The notes under the pieces: generated by a model | Databases searched by the model: none | Told to the model about the DNA's origin: nothing | What the model saw: only the letters and a program-made list of their open reading frames with translations | Assembly: GCA_941918925.1 (NCBI GenBank) | Contig: OW799234.1 | Location: 69,621,043-69,685,042, forward strand | DNA from: Phyto melanocephala | Taxonomy: Eukaryota; Arthropoda; Insecta; Diptera; Rhinophoridae | DNA: 64,000 nt | Direction: 5' to 3' | Translations under genes and position numbers: made by a program | Shown here: positions 1 to 10,643 of the stretch, piece by piece | Layout of the letters: each line of letters starts with the position of its first letter | Numbering within the stretch: the stretch's first letter is position 1

Positions 1-61
1 ATGTACATGATGGTGAAGGGTATTATCAGATTCGGCACAGCCGAATATAGCCATCTTACTT
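1..61 (+). repeat. family A repeat, 3' terminus of a copy cut by the window edge
   Basis: This is the closing end of a family A copy: GTGAAGGGTATTATCAGATT, then the hairpin ATTCGGC-ACA-GCCGAAT at 30-46, then CTTACTTGTT. The next copy starts immediately, so two copies lie head to tail. The body of this copy is outside the window. Confidence 0.75.
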
Positions 62-850
62 GTTATACCCTTCACCTGTGGTGCGCAAGGGTATATATAG
101 GTTTGTCATTCCGTTTGTAATTTCTACAATTTTCATTTCCGATCCCATAAAATATATATTTTCTGAAAGCTTATGAATAGAGGAGTCGATAAAGCGCTGA
201 CAGTGTCCGTGTGTTGGTTGAAATTAACTTTTAGAAGCAACTATATGTTCCTCAGATCTGGGTATGATATCAATCTTTTGGAAATATCCGGGAATGAATC
301 GCTATTGAAATTCAGCACAATCGCCTTATAACTTTCTGAGATATGAGCAAAAAACCACGACCACCTCGTTTTTTTTCTCAATTACAACAACAACAACATA
401 CATATGTACTGGGTAAAGTAAATGTGGCATCGAATCCCAGCTGAGCCAAAAAAAATTATTTTTTTATTTTTATATAATTTTTTTTATTATTTTTATTTTT
501 GATATTTTTTTTTAATTTTTTTTTTAATTTTTTCTTTATTTTTGTTAACAATTTTTGTTTAAATTTTTTTTGATATTTTTTTTATTTTTTTTTTGTTTTT
601 AATACATTTTTTTTTATTTTTTTTTTGTTATTATTTTTTTTTTTTTTTTTTTGGAAACGTACATACTTAAACTCAATTTATAATTCTGCAATAGGAGGTT
701 TTAATATATGTATGTTTTTTATATGTATGTATGTACGTATTTCAAATTAATGAGATAAATGGTGATACAAACTACTGTTATTGCATGACTACACGTTTTG
801 AAGGGTATTATCAGATTCGGCACAGCCGAACACAGCAATCTTACTTGTTT
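62..850 (+). repeat. family A repeat, full-length copy
   Basis: The copy opens with ATACCCTTCACCTGTGGTG and an AAGGGTATATATA inverted partner, runs through the CATTCCGTTTGTAATTTCTA block, a GAGCAAAAAACCACGACCAC block, AGCTGAGCCAAAAAAA and a long T-rich microsatellite (about 450-650), and closes with the ATTCGGC-GCCGAA hairpin and TTACTTGTT at 841-849. Opposed TATACCCTTCAC and GAAGGGTAT ends, a microsatellite and a 3' hairpin are the layout of DINE-1/Helentron-type elements; the class is inferred, the repeat itself is seen in many copies here. The open frame over 731-1027 is a by-product of the repeat and not a gene. Confidence 0.75.
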
Positions 851-1470
851 TTACTTGCATTTGCCACAAGCCCCCTAAGGTATATAAACCTGACAAAAAT
901 CTTTTTTTTTTGTAGTTTCTATTTTTCTAAAATTTTTGGCACACAAAATGAATCACAGAGTAAATCACGTTGTTTGGAAACAAAATTATACAAATTGTCG
1001 CTAAATTTTAGTTCAAACCTTCTTTGAGTTCCACACACTCAGTCCATAAGAAAAAAAATTTTAAATTTGTTTGAGAACAATGGATTTAAATGCTCATATA
1101 TCCATTGGGCTCCAAGCAAAAAAAATATTTTGATGAATTGGTTGCCATATACCGCATGAAAATGCCACACTCACCTCTTGTACCTTATATTTCTTCACAA
1201 TTTACCTACTAATTATATATCTACACTTAAGTTTAGAAGGCGTTAAAAAAAAAACATATCCGTTACTTTATTTCAGACGCTTTCTTGAATTCTGATTCTT
1301 TTCATTGCTTACTTGCATTCTTCCAATCAATTCATTTGATGTAAGTATTGTGCTTTTTCGAAGGAATTGATTTATATTTACTATGTTTGAAACACATATC
1401 CGCAATTTTGTTTTGAACATTATCTTTGATTTTACACTTTTTTATAATTTCCTGTACTCTATTGCTTAAG
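851..1470. other. AT-rich DNA without recognisable features
   Basis: No coding frame of note, RNA gene or structured repeat was seen. Homopolymer A and T runs dominate. Confidence 0.5.
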
Positions 1471-2300
1471 CCCTATCATTTGATACGCTTAGTAAGGGGC
1501 TGAAGTGGACAAATCCGAAATGACTTTAATTATCCCATATACATACCACCAATTCATTTAGGCCGTAATCTTAAAAATTTCTTTTTATAATTTACTGCAT
1601 TATACTGATCAAGCATTTTCATTTGATATCAATATTGAGAGGACTGAAAGAGGACCCACATACACACATATGTATTTATTCTACGCCATTTTGATTTTTT
1701 TCAACTCTTTGTAGAGTGTTGTATTTTACCCATCAAGCGCTTTCACTTGATACCAATAGAAGATAAAAAAATCAATTGTATTTTGCTTCTTATATTTCAG
1801 TTAATTTTACAACGATTTATCAATTTTCCCCAGGAACAATTTTCTAGTCAACGCCTTAGAATTTACTGCTACTTGCGAGTAAAAAAATTATTTAGAAACT
1901 ATATATATTCTTTAAAATAAATTTGTCTTTAACTTTTCTTCTTAGTGACTGATGTCTAGAATTTTTGTGAATATCCCTAGAGGTAACTATAAATAGTAAA
2001 AAACGTGTCTATAAATTCGGGATGAATTTATGGTAATATGTCGTAATAATATGGGGGAAAAAGCATAGACAGTAAATTTTATTTGCTCATATCCCAGTAA
2101 GTTATGGGGCGATTGTGCTAGATTTTAATTACAATTTATTCCCGAATATTTAAAAAAGATTTAAATGCTGGTATGTGCAATATGTGGTGGCTTCCAGAAG
2201 TTGATTTAATCTAACGCACAGATAATCGGACAAAGCGACATTGGTCAATCCATTCCCTAGTCATAAGTTTGCAGCAAATAATATTGTAGAACTTACAAGG
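1471..2300 (-). repeat. old, diverged family A copy with internal tandem motif
   Basis: The stretch CTCATATCCCAGTAAGTTAT near 2085 matches the minus-strand family A core (compare 9015 and 53937). The motif TCATTTGATA with TCAAGC just upstream recurs at 1476, 1619 and 1743, so this long variant carries three diverged internal repeats of about 125-143 bp. The same motif is found in the long copies at 19.8, 31.8 and 53.5 kb. Ends are too decayed to place exactly. Confidence 0.5.
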
Positions 2301-2877
2301 GATTCAAAAAGACGAAACCATTTTTTTTTTTGTTAATTTTTCTAAATTAAGTACAATTTTGTAAAAGAAATTGTGTATGGAAATTAATTTAATTTAAACA
2401 AAATACCATTAACAGAAATTATATTAAAATAAAAAAGTCGCGCTAAAGGAAGGAAGTTTATCTTTAATATAATTGATTTATATTTAGGCAAGAAGGTCAC
2501 CTTCCTATGGGAAGCTGATATTCATAATCGGCAAACATTTCTGAAAGTAAAATTTTTTTTCTATTCTAATTAACCTACCATTTGCAATACTGACTGCAAA
2601 GAACTATTAAAACCAATTTTTTTACCATTTACCGCCGATCTTATTCATTATTCCTGATTTGACAATTTATTCCAGTGTTGAATTACTTTTGATTGAATTA
2701 TTTGAAACACTTTAAATGCCATATTATCTGCTAGACAAACACACCGCAAAAGCTGCATAGAATTGTAGTTTCTAGTGCAATTAAAGTTAAACAACCAAAT
2801 ACAGCACTTAAGATCATATTTATTTAACAAGCAATTTGTTAATAAATTAAGCATTTAAAAATTGTCTACTTTAGTTA
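2301..2877. other. AT-rich DNA without recognisable features
   Basis: Only short spurious open frames are present (for example minus strand 2648-2854, no recognisable protein motif). Confidence 0.5.
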
Positions 2878-3023
2878 AAACAAGTAAGAGCACTATATTC
2901 GGCTGTGCCGAATCTTTGATTCCCACCACCAATTTTGTGTACATTTAAAGCACAATATTTATTATTTTGTTACTCATTATGGAATAATCTCTTTATAATA
3001 AAATATGTATCACTTTCTTTGTA

Positions 3024-3644
3024 GAGGGTGGTTAAATTTTAAGGGCCCATGTTGAATGTGAACTACAACTAGTCTCTAAATTTGTTTTCTGCATTTCATT
3101 TGACATTTCTCAATCTCAAACTTACTCAATTTGATCCGTGGAAAGATACGCAAATGAGCAACGCTTGAAAGTTATTCAGGTATTTTATAAAAATGGGCGT
3201 TCAAATCAAAATGCATTTTTTGCACTTCGTAATTCTTTTGATCAACATAATCGTTCAAATTTGTCCACAATCGGGAGAATTGTAAAAAAGATTTAAATTT
3301 CTGCAAAACAGGTCTGTATAAAATGTTAGAAAATCTGTGAATGCCTTCTTAGTTCGTTCAATGGGAACCATTGCTGTTTTTTCGATAGTGTGGCAAAAGA
3401 GCAGTCAACCTCGACTCATCATCGTGCCTAACAATTGAGCATCAACATTATCATTGAAAAATTGGACCATCATATAGAGGAGTGGCGCCAAGGATGGGGG
3501 GGGGGGGGGCCATTTGGCCGATATTTTGTTAAATACATAATTGAACCGTACAAATATTATCATTAAAAAAAAATAATAATAATTTCCTAAATAATTTGTT
3601 TTTTATTTAAATTCAACATCAGCCCTTAAAATTTAACCACCCTT
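3024..3644 (+). mobile_element. mariner-type non-autonomous element with decayed transposase ends
   Basis: Inverted ends GAGGGTGGTTAAATTTTAAG (3024 on) and, in reverse, AAGGGTGGTTAAATTTTAAG (ending 3644) are flanked by TA on both sides (3022-3023, 3645-3646), the target duplication of the Tc1-mariner superfamily. Inside, plus strand from about 3143, can be read ERYANEQRLKVIQVFYKNG, the usual N-terminus of insect mariner-like transposases, followed by FALRNSFDQHNRSNLSTIGR. Near 3510 a C-terminal GHLADILLNT follows a run of 14 G (3496-3509). The middle, with all three catalytic acidic residues, is missing. It sits inside family B and is therefore younger than it. Confidence 0.75.
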
Positions 3645-3689
3645 TATAACTTCGATATGCTACCAAAATACTTTTTTAAATGTAGTCTT

Positions 3690-4735
3690 TCAATGAAAGT
3701 GGGCATTAAAGTAGGCGTGTCAATAAAGTTTCTCCTAATAAATACAACTTAGATATTTCAATAAAGTTCTTTATTTTCCCAAAAACTTTGTCAATAGAGA
3801 AATTACATGAATTTAAGAAAAACCGTTATATGGGAGGTAGGCGTTATAGTGGGCGTGTCACCTAAAGTTTTTGGCACAGTAACTACATTGATTAGAAGGA
3901 TATATGTAGAAAATTTCCTCAGCATACCTCTAATTTTGGCGATTTTATGAGCTTTTAAATTTCATTAACGGTAGATAACGTGCAAAGTGGGCGTTATAGT
4001 AGGCGTGTCAAAGTTATTTTTGCGAATGATTACAACTTAGGTGTTTCAATATAGTCCTTTATTATTCCAAAATCTTTTTTAATAGAGATATTATATGAAT
4101 TTTAGGTAAAACGTTATATGGGAGGTGGGCGTAAAAGTGGGCGTGGCACCTTAATTTTTCGGCACAATAATGACATTGCCTAGCGGGGTATACGTAGCGA
4201 ATTTGATTATCATACCTCTAATTTTGGCGGTTTTATGAGACTTTAAATTTCATTAACGGTAGATAACGTGAAAAGTGGGCGCTATAGTAGGCGTATCAAA
4301 GTTTTTTTTACGAATGAGTACATTTTAGATGTTTCAATATAGCCTTTTATTATTCCAAAATCTTTTTTAATAGAGATATTATATGAATTTTAGGTAAAAC
4401 GTTATATGGGAGGTGGGCGTAAAAGTGGGCGTGGCACCCTAATTTTTCGGCACAATAATGACATTGCCTAGCGGGGTATACGTAGCGAATTTGATTATCA
4501 TACCTCTAATTTTGGCGGTTTTATGAGATTTTAAATTTCATTAACGGTAGATAACGTGAAAAGTGGGCGTTATAGTAGGCGTGTCAAAGTTATTTTTACG
4601 AATGAGTACATTTTAGGTGTTTCAATATAGCCCTTTATTATTCCAAATTATATGAAATTATATGAATTTCAGTTAAAACGTTATATTGTAGGTGGGCGTA
4701 AAAGTGGGCGTGGCATATTGATTTTCCGTTACAAA
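3690..4735. repeat. 288-bp tandem repeat array, about 3.6 units
   Basis: The block GTGGGC(G)TTA-AGTAGGCGTGTCA starts at 3699, 3987, 4275 and 4563, exactly 288 bp apart each time. Inside each unit a second related block, GGGAGGTGGGCGTAAAAGTG, starts about 138 bp later (for example 4125), so each unit looks like an old dimer of about 144 bp. Units 2-4 are nearly identical to one another; the first is more diverged. Confidence 0.85.
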
Positions 4736-5329
4736 AAAGCCTCTCACAAAAAAGCAAAGTGTGCAAAATTTCAGAGACGTACATCCAATTTTGTTGCTTT
4801 TATGACGTTTTTGTTTTTAAATATACCGAAAAATACACTGTGCGGTATAAATTTTCGTACATTTTGATCGATAACTCCTTTCCTAATGCATAGATTTAGA
4901 TAATTTTCGGGGAATAATATTGTTTTTACTCAGGAAACATATATTCGTTTCATGAGTCTACGTTAATGCGTTTGGACACAATTCAATTTTATTTGATGTT
5001 CGAAGGACACCGTTTCTTCGACCTACTCTTGCTTTTCGAGCTATAACTCTCTTCCTAATATTCCGATTTAGCCCATTTTCAATACCAAACAAACCTTGTC
5101 TATAGGAAAGATTCTGGCAAAATTTGAGTCCCCTAGCTTTTTCGGTGCAACCTCTATCGTGCTTTCAACAGACGGACAGACGGACGGACATAGCTAGATC
5201 GTCATCTAATCAAACCCTGATTCAGAATATATATACTTTATGTGGTCTAAAATGGATATTTCGATGTGTTACAAACGGAATGACAAAATGAATATACCCC
5301 CACCATTTTTTTGGTGGCGGGTATAAAAA

Positions 5330-5593
5330 TTTAAAACCAAAAAAAAATTTAATGACCCAAAAAGTCAATGTATTCAAAAGTGTTTGCGCCGGCGCATCTT
5401 TTTTTAAAAATTTTATTAGTGTTGTTGCTGTAGTTTTTTGTTGCTATAGTAACTTTAATGTAGTCGTGTATCATTGCAACTCGTGTCCATCATTATGTCA
5501 ACGCATTGAATAAGCGTGTCAATCAAGATGCAAGTGCCACTGATACTGATCCGTTCGTTGGTTGTACACATTGTTCAAATTGGTACTTAAAGT
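5330..5593. other. spacer with no recognised feature
   Basis: Short unique-looking AT-rich stretch between the family B end and the hAT element; its last 8 bases form the hAT target duplication. Confidence 0.5.
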
Positions 5594-5876
5594 CAGGGTT
5601 CCCAGTTTTTTTTTAAATTTTATCCCCAATTTTAAGTTTTTCATCCCCGAAAATCCCCAAAAAGACATTTTTTTTATCCCCAAAATCCCCAAGTTTTTTT
5701 TTAAATTCTTTCAATTAAATTAAGCTATATAGTTTTAAATTAAATTCATTTTTATTCGTATTATTATTAGTACTATATGTAGCAGTCTTTAAATTAATTT
5801 GATTTGTACTTTTAAATGTATGTATATGAAAAAAAAATGTTATCAGAGAATAAATAAGTTAAAAGCAAATTATGTA

Positions 5877-6179
5877 TCAATGTTTATCAGAATCAAAATC
5901 TTCTGATTCATCGGCTAATAAAATTTTGTTATACATGGTGTTTGTATTAAAAAGCTTCAGCATTTTAGAAGGTGAATTAAAGGTTTCACAACAAATTGAA
6001 TTATTTTTGAAGTATGTTTTCATTCTGATAAGAGCTTCTAATAACTCATATTGTATTCTATTGGGAATTTTTATTTTGGTTGAATTCATTATTGAAAAAT
6101 CGCGTTCAACGCAAGTGTTACTCGTTGGGACCGACAGCGTATTCAAAATAAGTTCAGCAAGCTCTTCAAATGGTTTCAA
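5877..6179 (-). pseudogene. hAT transposase relic, C-terminal dimerisation domain
   Basis: Residues about 4-57 (FEELAELILNTLSVPTSNTC, VERDFSIMNSTKIKIPNRIQ, then YELLEALIRMKTYF) match the hAT family dimerisation domain, in which the S(N/A)xxxER.FS core and the N-R-L..E.L..L.-R stretch are diagnostic. It normally ends a protein of 600 residues or more and drives oligomer formation. Here it is separated by a frame change from the upstream part at 6296-6865. The overlapping plus-strand frame at 5872-6216 is its shadow. Confidence 0.8.
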
Positions 6180-6295
6180 ACCAGCAGCATCTTGGTATGA
6201 AAAAACTTTGGACTAAAATACACTTAAATTTGTACTCACATCTTCACCAAAAAAAATCTCTCCAAGGAACAAATGGCATTTTTCTCCATTGGGAT

Positions 6296-6865
6296 TCATA
6301 CAAGTCTTTTGGCGCATTTATATCTAACATGGGCTGTAATATTTTCAAAATAGATATAAACTTTGGTTGTCCTACTGAACTGCGACATAAGCTTGGCGAA
6401 AACTGCTTGAATATTTAAAAACAAATTCAAATTTGAAGGAAAACGTTTCAACATTTGTGCCAATGGACTCTTCATGTACAAAAAGCATATGTTCTTAATT
6501 TTTAGGCATAAAGATATAGGTTGAGTTTTAACTTCTTCTTCAAATTCGTAACCCATATCCATTGCATATAATAATAGATATACTGAATCCATTTCGATGA
6601 TTTCTTTAATTTTTTCTACATCATCTTCTTCTTTCAATTTAGAAATTATTGATGGTTTAAGAATTCTTGATGCTAGTGAAAGAAGAGTTACAAATAATTT
6701 TTCATAAATTCTTCCAGCATCCATTTTATCGCTTTGAAAATCTACATTCAGTCTATTCATTTCATTTAAAATAGGAGTCATAAATATTAAATATAGCCTT
6801 ATTTTATCATTGCACATTAAATTATATATATATGTTGTGCCGTGTTTTCTGCCTTTTCGACCCAT
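6296..6865 (-). pseudogene. hAT transposase relic, central part
   Basis: Open frame of 189 residues beginning MGRKGRKHGTTYIYNLM. The segment ILNEMNRLNVDFQSDKMD and the following YEKLFVTLLSLASRI fit the pre-dimerisation helical region of hAT transposases (L-x-x-MN-x-L-x-x-xFQS pattern). The N-terminal BED zinc finger and most of the RNase H-like catalytic core are absent, so this Met is unlikely to be the original start. The frame continues, after a frameshift, in the dimerisation domain at 5877-6179. A host gene is unlikely because the frame sits neatly between hAT ends. Confidence 0.65.
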
Positions 6866-7055
6866 TGATTATAAAAAAATGAAATAAATATATAAAAAAA
6901 AATTAAGAGGAAAATAAAAAATAAGTAAAGTAAAACAATTATATTTTATCCCCAGAAAATCCCCAGATCCCCAACACGAAATTTTGATCCCCAATCATGA
7001 AAAAAAATCCCCCATTTGGGGACAAATCCCCTAAACTGAGAACGCTGCTTAAAAT

Positions 7056-8104
7056 AAATAGATAATACCTATACAGTAGTAGTCTTTTACTTTTTGGTGC
7101 CACCGTGCATGAGGCAGCCAACAACATTCATTGATGACAATTTGATTTTTTTAAGCTTTGTGGCAACAACACATACACACTTTAATAACACAGAGTTCGG
7201 CTGAGACAAGTTGAAAAATGATGAAATAATTTATAGGTTTTAAATTCAATTTTAATGAGATGCGAAACAACTACTCTTATGCTTTTATCATTTGGTACGT
7301 GATTCTTATATATTTTCTTTATTGTATATTTTTAGTTTAGATAAAGTTTAAACCTGTGTGAACTGTGAATAACATGATTATTGTAACTGAAATGTGTTTT
7401 TACAAAAAGTGTGTTATTAAAAGAAATGCCTCAACAATTTACTTCTATTAATCGAGTTTTTGGATAAAAAAATGGCTTAAATAAAAATTATAAATTAATA
7501 TTCCAAAATACATACTTTCAAAATGTAAATCTTTAAAAAAATAATTATTTTTTATAACACAAGGAAATGCTACATAATGACACTTTGCAAGCAAATATCA
7601 AGACTTTAGTAAATATGTTAATAAGCACCTTAACATTCTCCTACAAGTCTGCTATCGATATGGCAGTAGTTTTAGCTGGGAATATTCGATTATTACAGTA
7701 GGAAATATTTTAAAGATACATTAAGAATAAGAGAACCAATTTTAATAAGATTCAATTCCGAAAAATTTTACCAAACCTCTGAAAATGTTGAAGATACCCC
7801 CAGATCCGGTAAAAATAGTTGGCGTAGGTCTCTTTTAATCAGCTATTTGTGTTTTTAATAAAATTTAAATTTAAATTTAAACTTTAATTTGGTTTACGGT
7901 ATTATTTTTGCCAGTGTGTTGGAAAATACATACATACGTTTATCATTTGTTATAACAATCGTATTTTTCTTGTTTTATTTATTATTAATATTTCTTATTT
8001 AATCCACCAAATGGAATTTTAAAGTACATTTTAGTAACAACACCTTATCTATTTACCAAAGCGCGTACTCATCGCTTGACTGTAGTTTTACTGTACCTTC
8101 TATA
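7056..8104. other. AT-rich DNA without recognised genes
   Basis: A short (AAATTT)n run at about 7861-7880 is the only structure noted; no feature can be supported. Confidence 0.5.
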
Positions 8105-8176
8105 GCCGTGATCGTCTAGTGGTTAGGACCCTACGTTGTGGCCGTAGTAACCCAGGTTCGAATCCTGGTCACGGCA
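8105..8176 (+). tRNA. tRNA-His(GTG): tRNA-His (anticodon GTG), copy 1
   Basis: A 72-nt cloverleaf. Acceptor stem GCCGTGA pairs with TCACGGC (8169-8175), discriminator A at 8176. Anticodon stem CTACG/CGTAG encloses loop TTGTGGC with anticodon GTG at 8138-8140, reading CAY histidine codons. The B box GGTTCGAATCC lies at 8155-8165 and serves as the internal RNA polymerase III promoter with the A box in the D arm. No intron is present and CCA is not encoded, as usual in animals. The sequence is identical to the copy at 11903-11974. The extra 5' G (G-1) of mature tRNA-His is added after transcription and is not expected here. Confidence 0.97.
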
Positions 8177-8211
8177 ATGTGTAAAAACATTGTCACGGTA
8201 GGAGGCTTTTT
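8175..8211 (+). terminator. tRNA-His copy 1 trailer: hairpin, TCACGG repeat and T-run terminator
   Basis: CAATGT (8175-8180) can pair with ACATTG (8187-8192). It is followed by TCACGG (8193-8198), a repeat of the acceptor 3' strand, then TTTTT at 8207-8211, the expected polymerase III terminator. The second tRNA-His has the same arrangement with a different but still paired stem. Confidence 0.6.
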
Positions 8212-8619
8212 GTTATATTTTTTTTATTTCGTTACAGGTTCATATTAAAGAAGAACTTTGAAAATAATTCCTAAAAGTGGATAATCTAGGTTAAACAATT
8301 AAAACCAGGGAGCTATTTCTATTATTATATTATTGCTATTAAGTATAAATCGTAGTATATCACGCTATGCCCTCGGCGGCTGAGCACTTTTCGTAATTTT
8401 TTCCTACACAATACAAATCATAATATTACTCACTACAAAGACTGTAAAACACTATCATTTCATACAGTTTTATGCCAGCTTTCAAGCAACTATGTCATCG
8501 CCGCTGTTCTATGATAAAAAGGAAACTAAACACGATAGCAGTTCAGATTTATGGTTCAATTAGTGAATTTTTCTTTACACCTTTTATTATAGTTAAAGTC
8601 TGTGTGTCATTTAATAAAA
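8212..8619. other. AT-rich spacer
   Basis: No supported feature; the frame at 8472-8696 runs into the family A repeat and has no recognisable protein. Confidence 0.5.
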
Positions 8620-9297
8620 ACGTAGTGATTTTTCCGTACCGATTTTTGGCCGTACCGAATCTTATATACCCTTCACAACGTGTACTCATGCAATAACAAT
8701 TGCTTGTATCACCATTCATCTCATATGAAATAAAAAACGTACATATATAAAAAAACATCCCATTGCAAAATTATAAATTGATTTTACGTATGTATGTTTC
8801 TAAAAAAAAATTACAAAAAAAAAAATTTAAAAAAAAATTTTTAAAACAAAAAAATTAAAAAAAAATGTAAATAATATAAATAATATATAAAATAATTAAA
8901 CAAAAAATTTTTTTGGCTCAGCTGGGATTCGATGTTTCGTTTACTCTAACCAGTATATATGTATGTTGTTGTTGTAATTGTGAAAAAAAACGAGGTGGTC
9001 GTGGTTTTTTGCTCATATCTCAGAAAGTTATGTGGCGATTGCGCTGAATTTCAATAGCGATTTAATCCCGGATATTTCCAAGAGATTGATACCATACACA
9101 GATCTGTGTAACTTATAGTTGCTTCTAAAAGTTGATATCAACCAACATACGGACAGATGGTCAGGGTTTAATCGACTCCTCTATTCATAAGCTTTCAGAT
9201 AATATATATTTTATGGGGTCGGAAATAAAACTTGTAGAAATTGCAAACGGAATGACAAAGCTATATATACCCCTGTGCACCACAGGTGAAGGGTATA
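8620..9297 (-). repeat. family A repeat, reverse orientation
   Basis: On the plus strand the copy begins with the degenerate hairpin region GGCCGTACCGAATCTTATAT, then CCCTTCACAACGTGTA, the A-rich tract, TTTGGCTCAGCTGGGATTCG, and ends with GTGCACCACAGGTGAAGGGT at about 9274-9293 followed by ATAATT. The Thr-rich shadow frame at 8549-8758 is part of the repeat. Confidence 0.75.
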
Positions 9298-9563
9298 ATT
9301 ATAAATAATCATTAAATAATAGCTGAGACAACAGTATGATTACAGAGCAATCAAGCTATTAATTTCTTTAATAATAATTTGATTCAACCGTTTCTTGAAT
9401 AAATAAATTTTTATTATTTAAATAGTTTGAGATGTCATAAAAATTATGAAATTGTGATTGAAAAATTGGAAAAACTTGAAAATAAACAAAAAATTAAAAA
9501 AAAAATTGGTAAAAAATTTAAATTAAAAAGTAAGTAAATCATTACATGCAACTAACAGTTTTA
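9298..9563. other. AT-rich spacer
   Basis: Nothing beyond A/T homopolymer runs was seen. Confidence 0.45.
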
Positions 9564-9847
9564 ACCACAGTCATACAATTCAATCATACTAACGACCCTG
9601 TGCGCGAAATTATCGTATGTTACAAAAACAAAATTTTACAGGAGAGCGTTTTTGTTACTTTCACATACGATAAAATGTACACAGTGTTATCTCCATAACT
9701 AAAACAGTTATCGCTATAATATTTTATCAGCAGATGGATTAATTGATTTTGAACCAATTTGCATAAAAAATCGATTTCTAAAAAAACGTAACATACGATA
9801 GTTTTGCGCACAGGGTCGTTAGTATGATTGAATTGTATGACTGTGGT
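9564..9847. mobile_element. MITE with 60-bp terminal inverted repeats
   Basis: Left arm 9564-9623 and right arm 9788-9847 are inverted copies agreeing at 58 of 60 positions (arms begin ACCACAGTCATACAATTC and include GACCCTGTGCGC). Total length 284 bp, no coding capacity. A third copy of ACATACGATA lies inside at about 9663. A target duplication is not evident, so the superfamily is unassigned. The open frame over 9620-9901 simply reads through it. Confidence 0.8.
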
Positions 9848-10234
9848 ATGTTGCTTTTCGATTACGTGTAGATTTCTACCTCGCGGAATGTTACGATACA
9901 TTTTTAATAGACAGTAATACGGATTGTTATTGTCTATTTTGTTGACATATTCGAAACATCACGAAACAAAACAACTGACTAAACTATTTATCTGAGTCTC
10001 TTTCTTTTGAATATTTTCGGACACCTTAAATATTTTTTCATTTTTCTATGTGTATATATAAATGTTAGAAAAGTAGTAGAAAAAAATTGTAGCTACACCT
10101 GTACATGTGTACCCTGCTACATGTGTACCCAGCAAAATCATTTTAAGATTTTGGGAAGTTTTTCAGTATTTAATTTTCTAGGGTACGATTAATTTAAAAC
10201 AGCGATGCCAATTAGGCGTTTTTTGCGATAGATT
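9848..10234. other. AT-rich DNA
   Basis: No supported feature. The frame at 10007-10192 has no recognisable motif. Confidence 0.45.
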
Positions 10235-10297
10235 TAGCGCGTTTAAACAACCCAAAAATCGTATATTTATTGGTCATCGCCTTTTTTAAACGCGCTA
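10235..10297. repeat. inverted repeat TAGCGCGTTTAAA
   Basis: TAGCGCGTTTAAA at 10235-10247 is inverted at 10285-10297 (TTTAAACGCGCTA), with weaker pairing outward (GCGATAGAT against ATTATAGCG). The arms are separated by about 37 bp. Could be a short MITE core; no target duplication found. Confidence 0.5.
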
Positions 10298-10566
10298 GAT
10301 TATAGCGATTTACTTTAAAGGTAAAATTATTGAAATTATGTAATATTTTTACTAACATTTAATAAATACATAAAAATTAGTACAATTGTGATTCTTTGTT
10401 AATACATATATTAAAATTTATGGGTTATTAAGTCAAAACTTAAATATCAACTTAACATAAGGCTCGAAATAATATTAGAGATCTCCAATTATCTCATAAT
10501 AAATGTTGTATGAAAGAAAGAATAATTCTGCGAATACTTAATAAAATAAAAATATTTTTAATATCA

Positions 10567-10643
10567 TTTGATATTTATTTAAGCTTGAGATCAACTTTTT
10601 TGTTGAAAAAAAAAGTTTATCTCAAGCTTAAATAAAAATCAAA
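10567..10643. repeat. long near-perfect hairpin, about 35-bp stem
   Basis: Left arm 10567-10601 (centre ATTTAAGCTTGAGAT) and right arm ending 10643 (ATCTCAAGCTTAAAT) pair with about two mismatches; the loop is only a few bases (GTTG). Either strand would fold into a miRNA-precursor-sized hairpin, but it may equally be a palindromic repeat remnant. Confidence 0.7.

Larger units (their letters stand above)
2878..5329 (-). repeat. family B repeat with internal tandem array
   Basis: Read on the plus strand it begins AACAAGTAAGAGCACTATAT with the hairpin ATTCGGC-TGT-GCCGAAT and ends with GGAATGACAAAATGAATATA, CACCATTTTTTTGGTG and GCGGGTATAAAAA, so the element is in reverse orientation. The interior holds a 621-bp mariner-type insertion (3024-3644) and a 288-bp tandem array (about 3690-4730). 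The end block (about 4870-5329), including GACGGACAGACGGAC and AAATGGATATTTCG, recurs at 38.8-39.2 kb. Hairpin and CATTCCGTTTG-like end are shared with family A, pointing to a common origin. The open frame at 4652-4867 is a shadow of the array. Confidence 0.7.
5594..7047 (-). mobile_element. hAT-superfamily DNA transposon, internally decayed
   Basis: Left end CAGGGTTCCCAGTTT and reversed right end CAGCGTTCTCAGTTT agree at 13 of 15 positions. They are flanked by CTTAAAGT (5586-5593) and CTTAAAAT (7048-7055), an 8-bp target duplication with one later mutation, the size expected for hAT. Both subterminal regions are packed with ATCCCC/TCCCCA repeats (about 5620-5695 left, 6947-7030 right), which look like transposase-binding sites. 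Coding remnants on the minus strand end in the hAT dimerisation domain. At 1454 bp it is far shorter than an autonomous hAT. Confidence 0.85.

Noticed and set aside
3496..3509. Run of 14 G
   Set aside because: An isolated homopolymer within a decayed mariner-type element; too short and single to be a G-quadruplex cluster of note.
4652..4867. 71-residue open frame inside the 288-bp array
   Set aside because: It is a by-product of the tandem repeat and reads out of it; no protein motif.
9601..9901. 93-residue minus-strand frame
   Set aside because: Runs through the MITE with 60-bp inverted arms; no motif.
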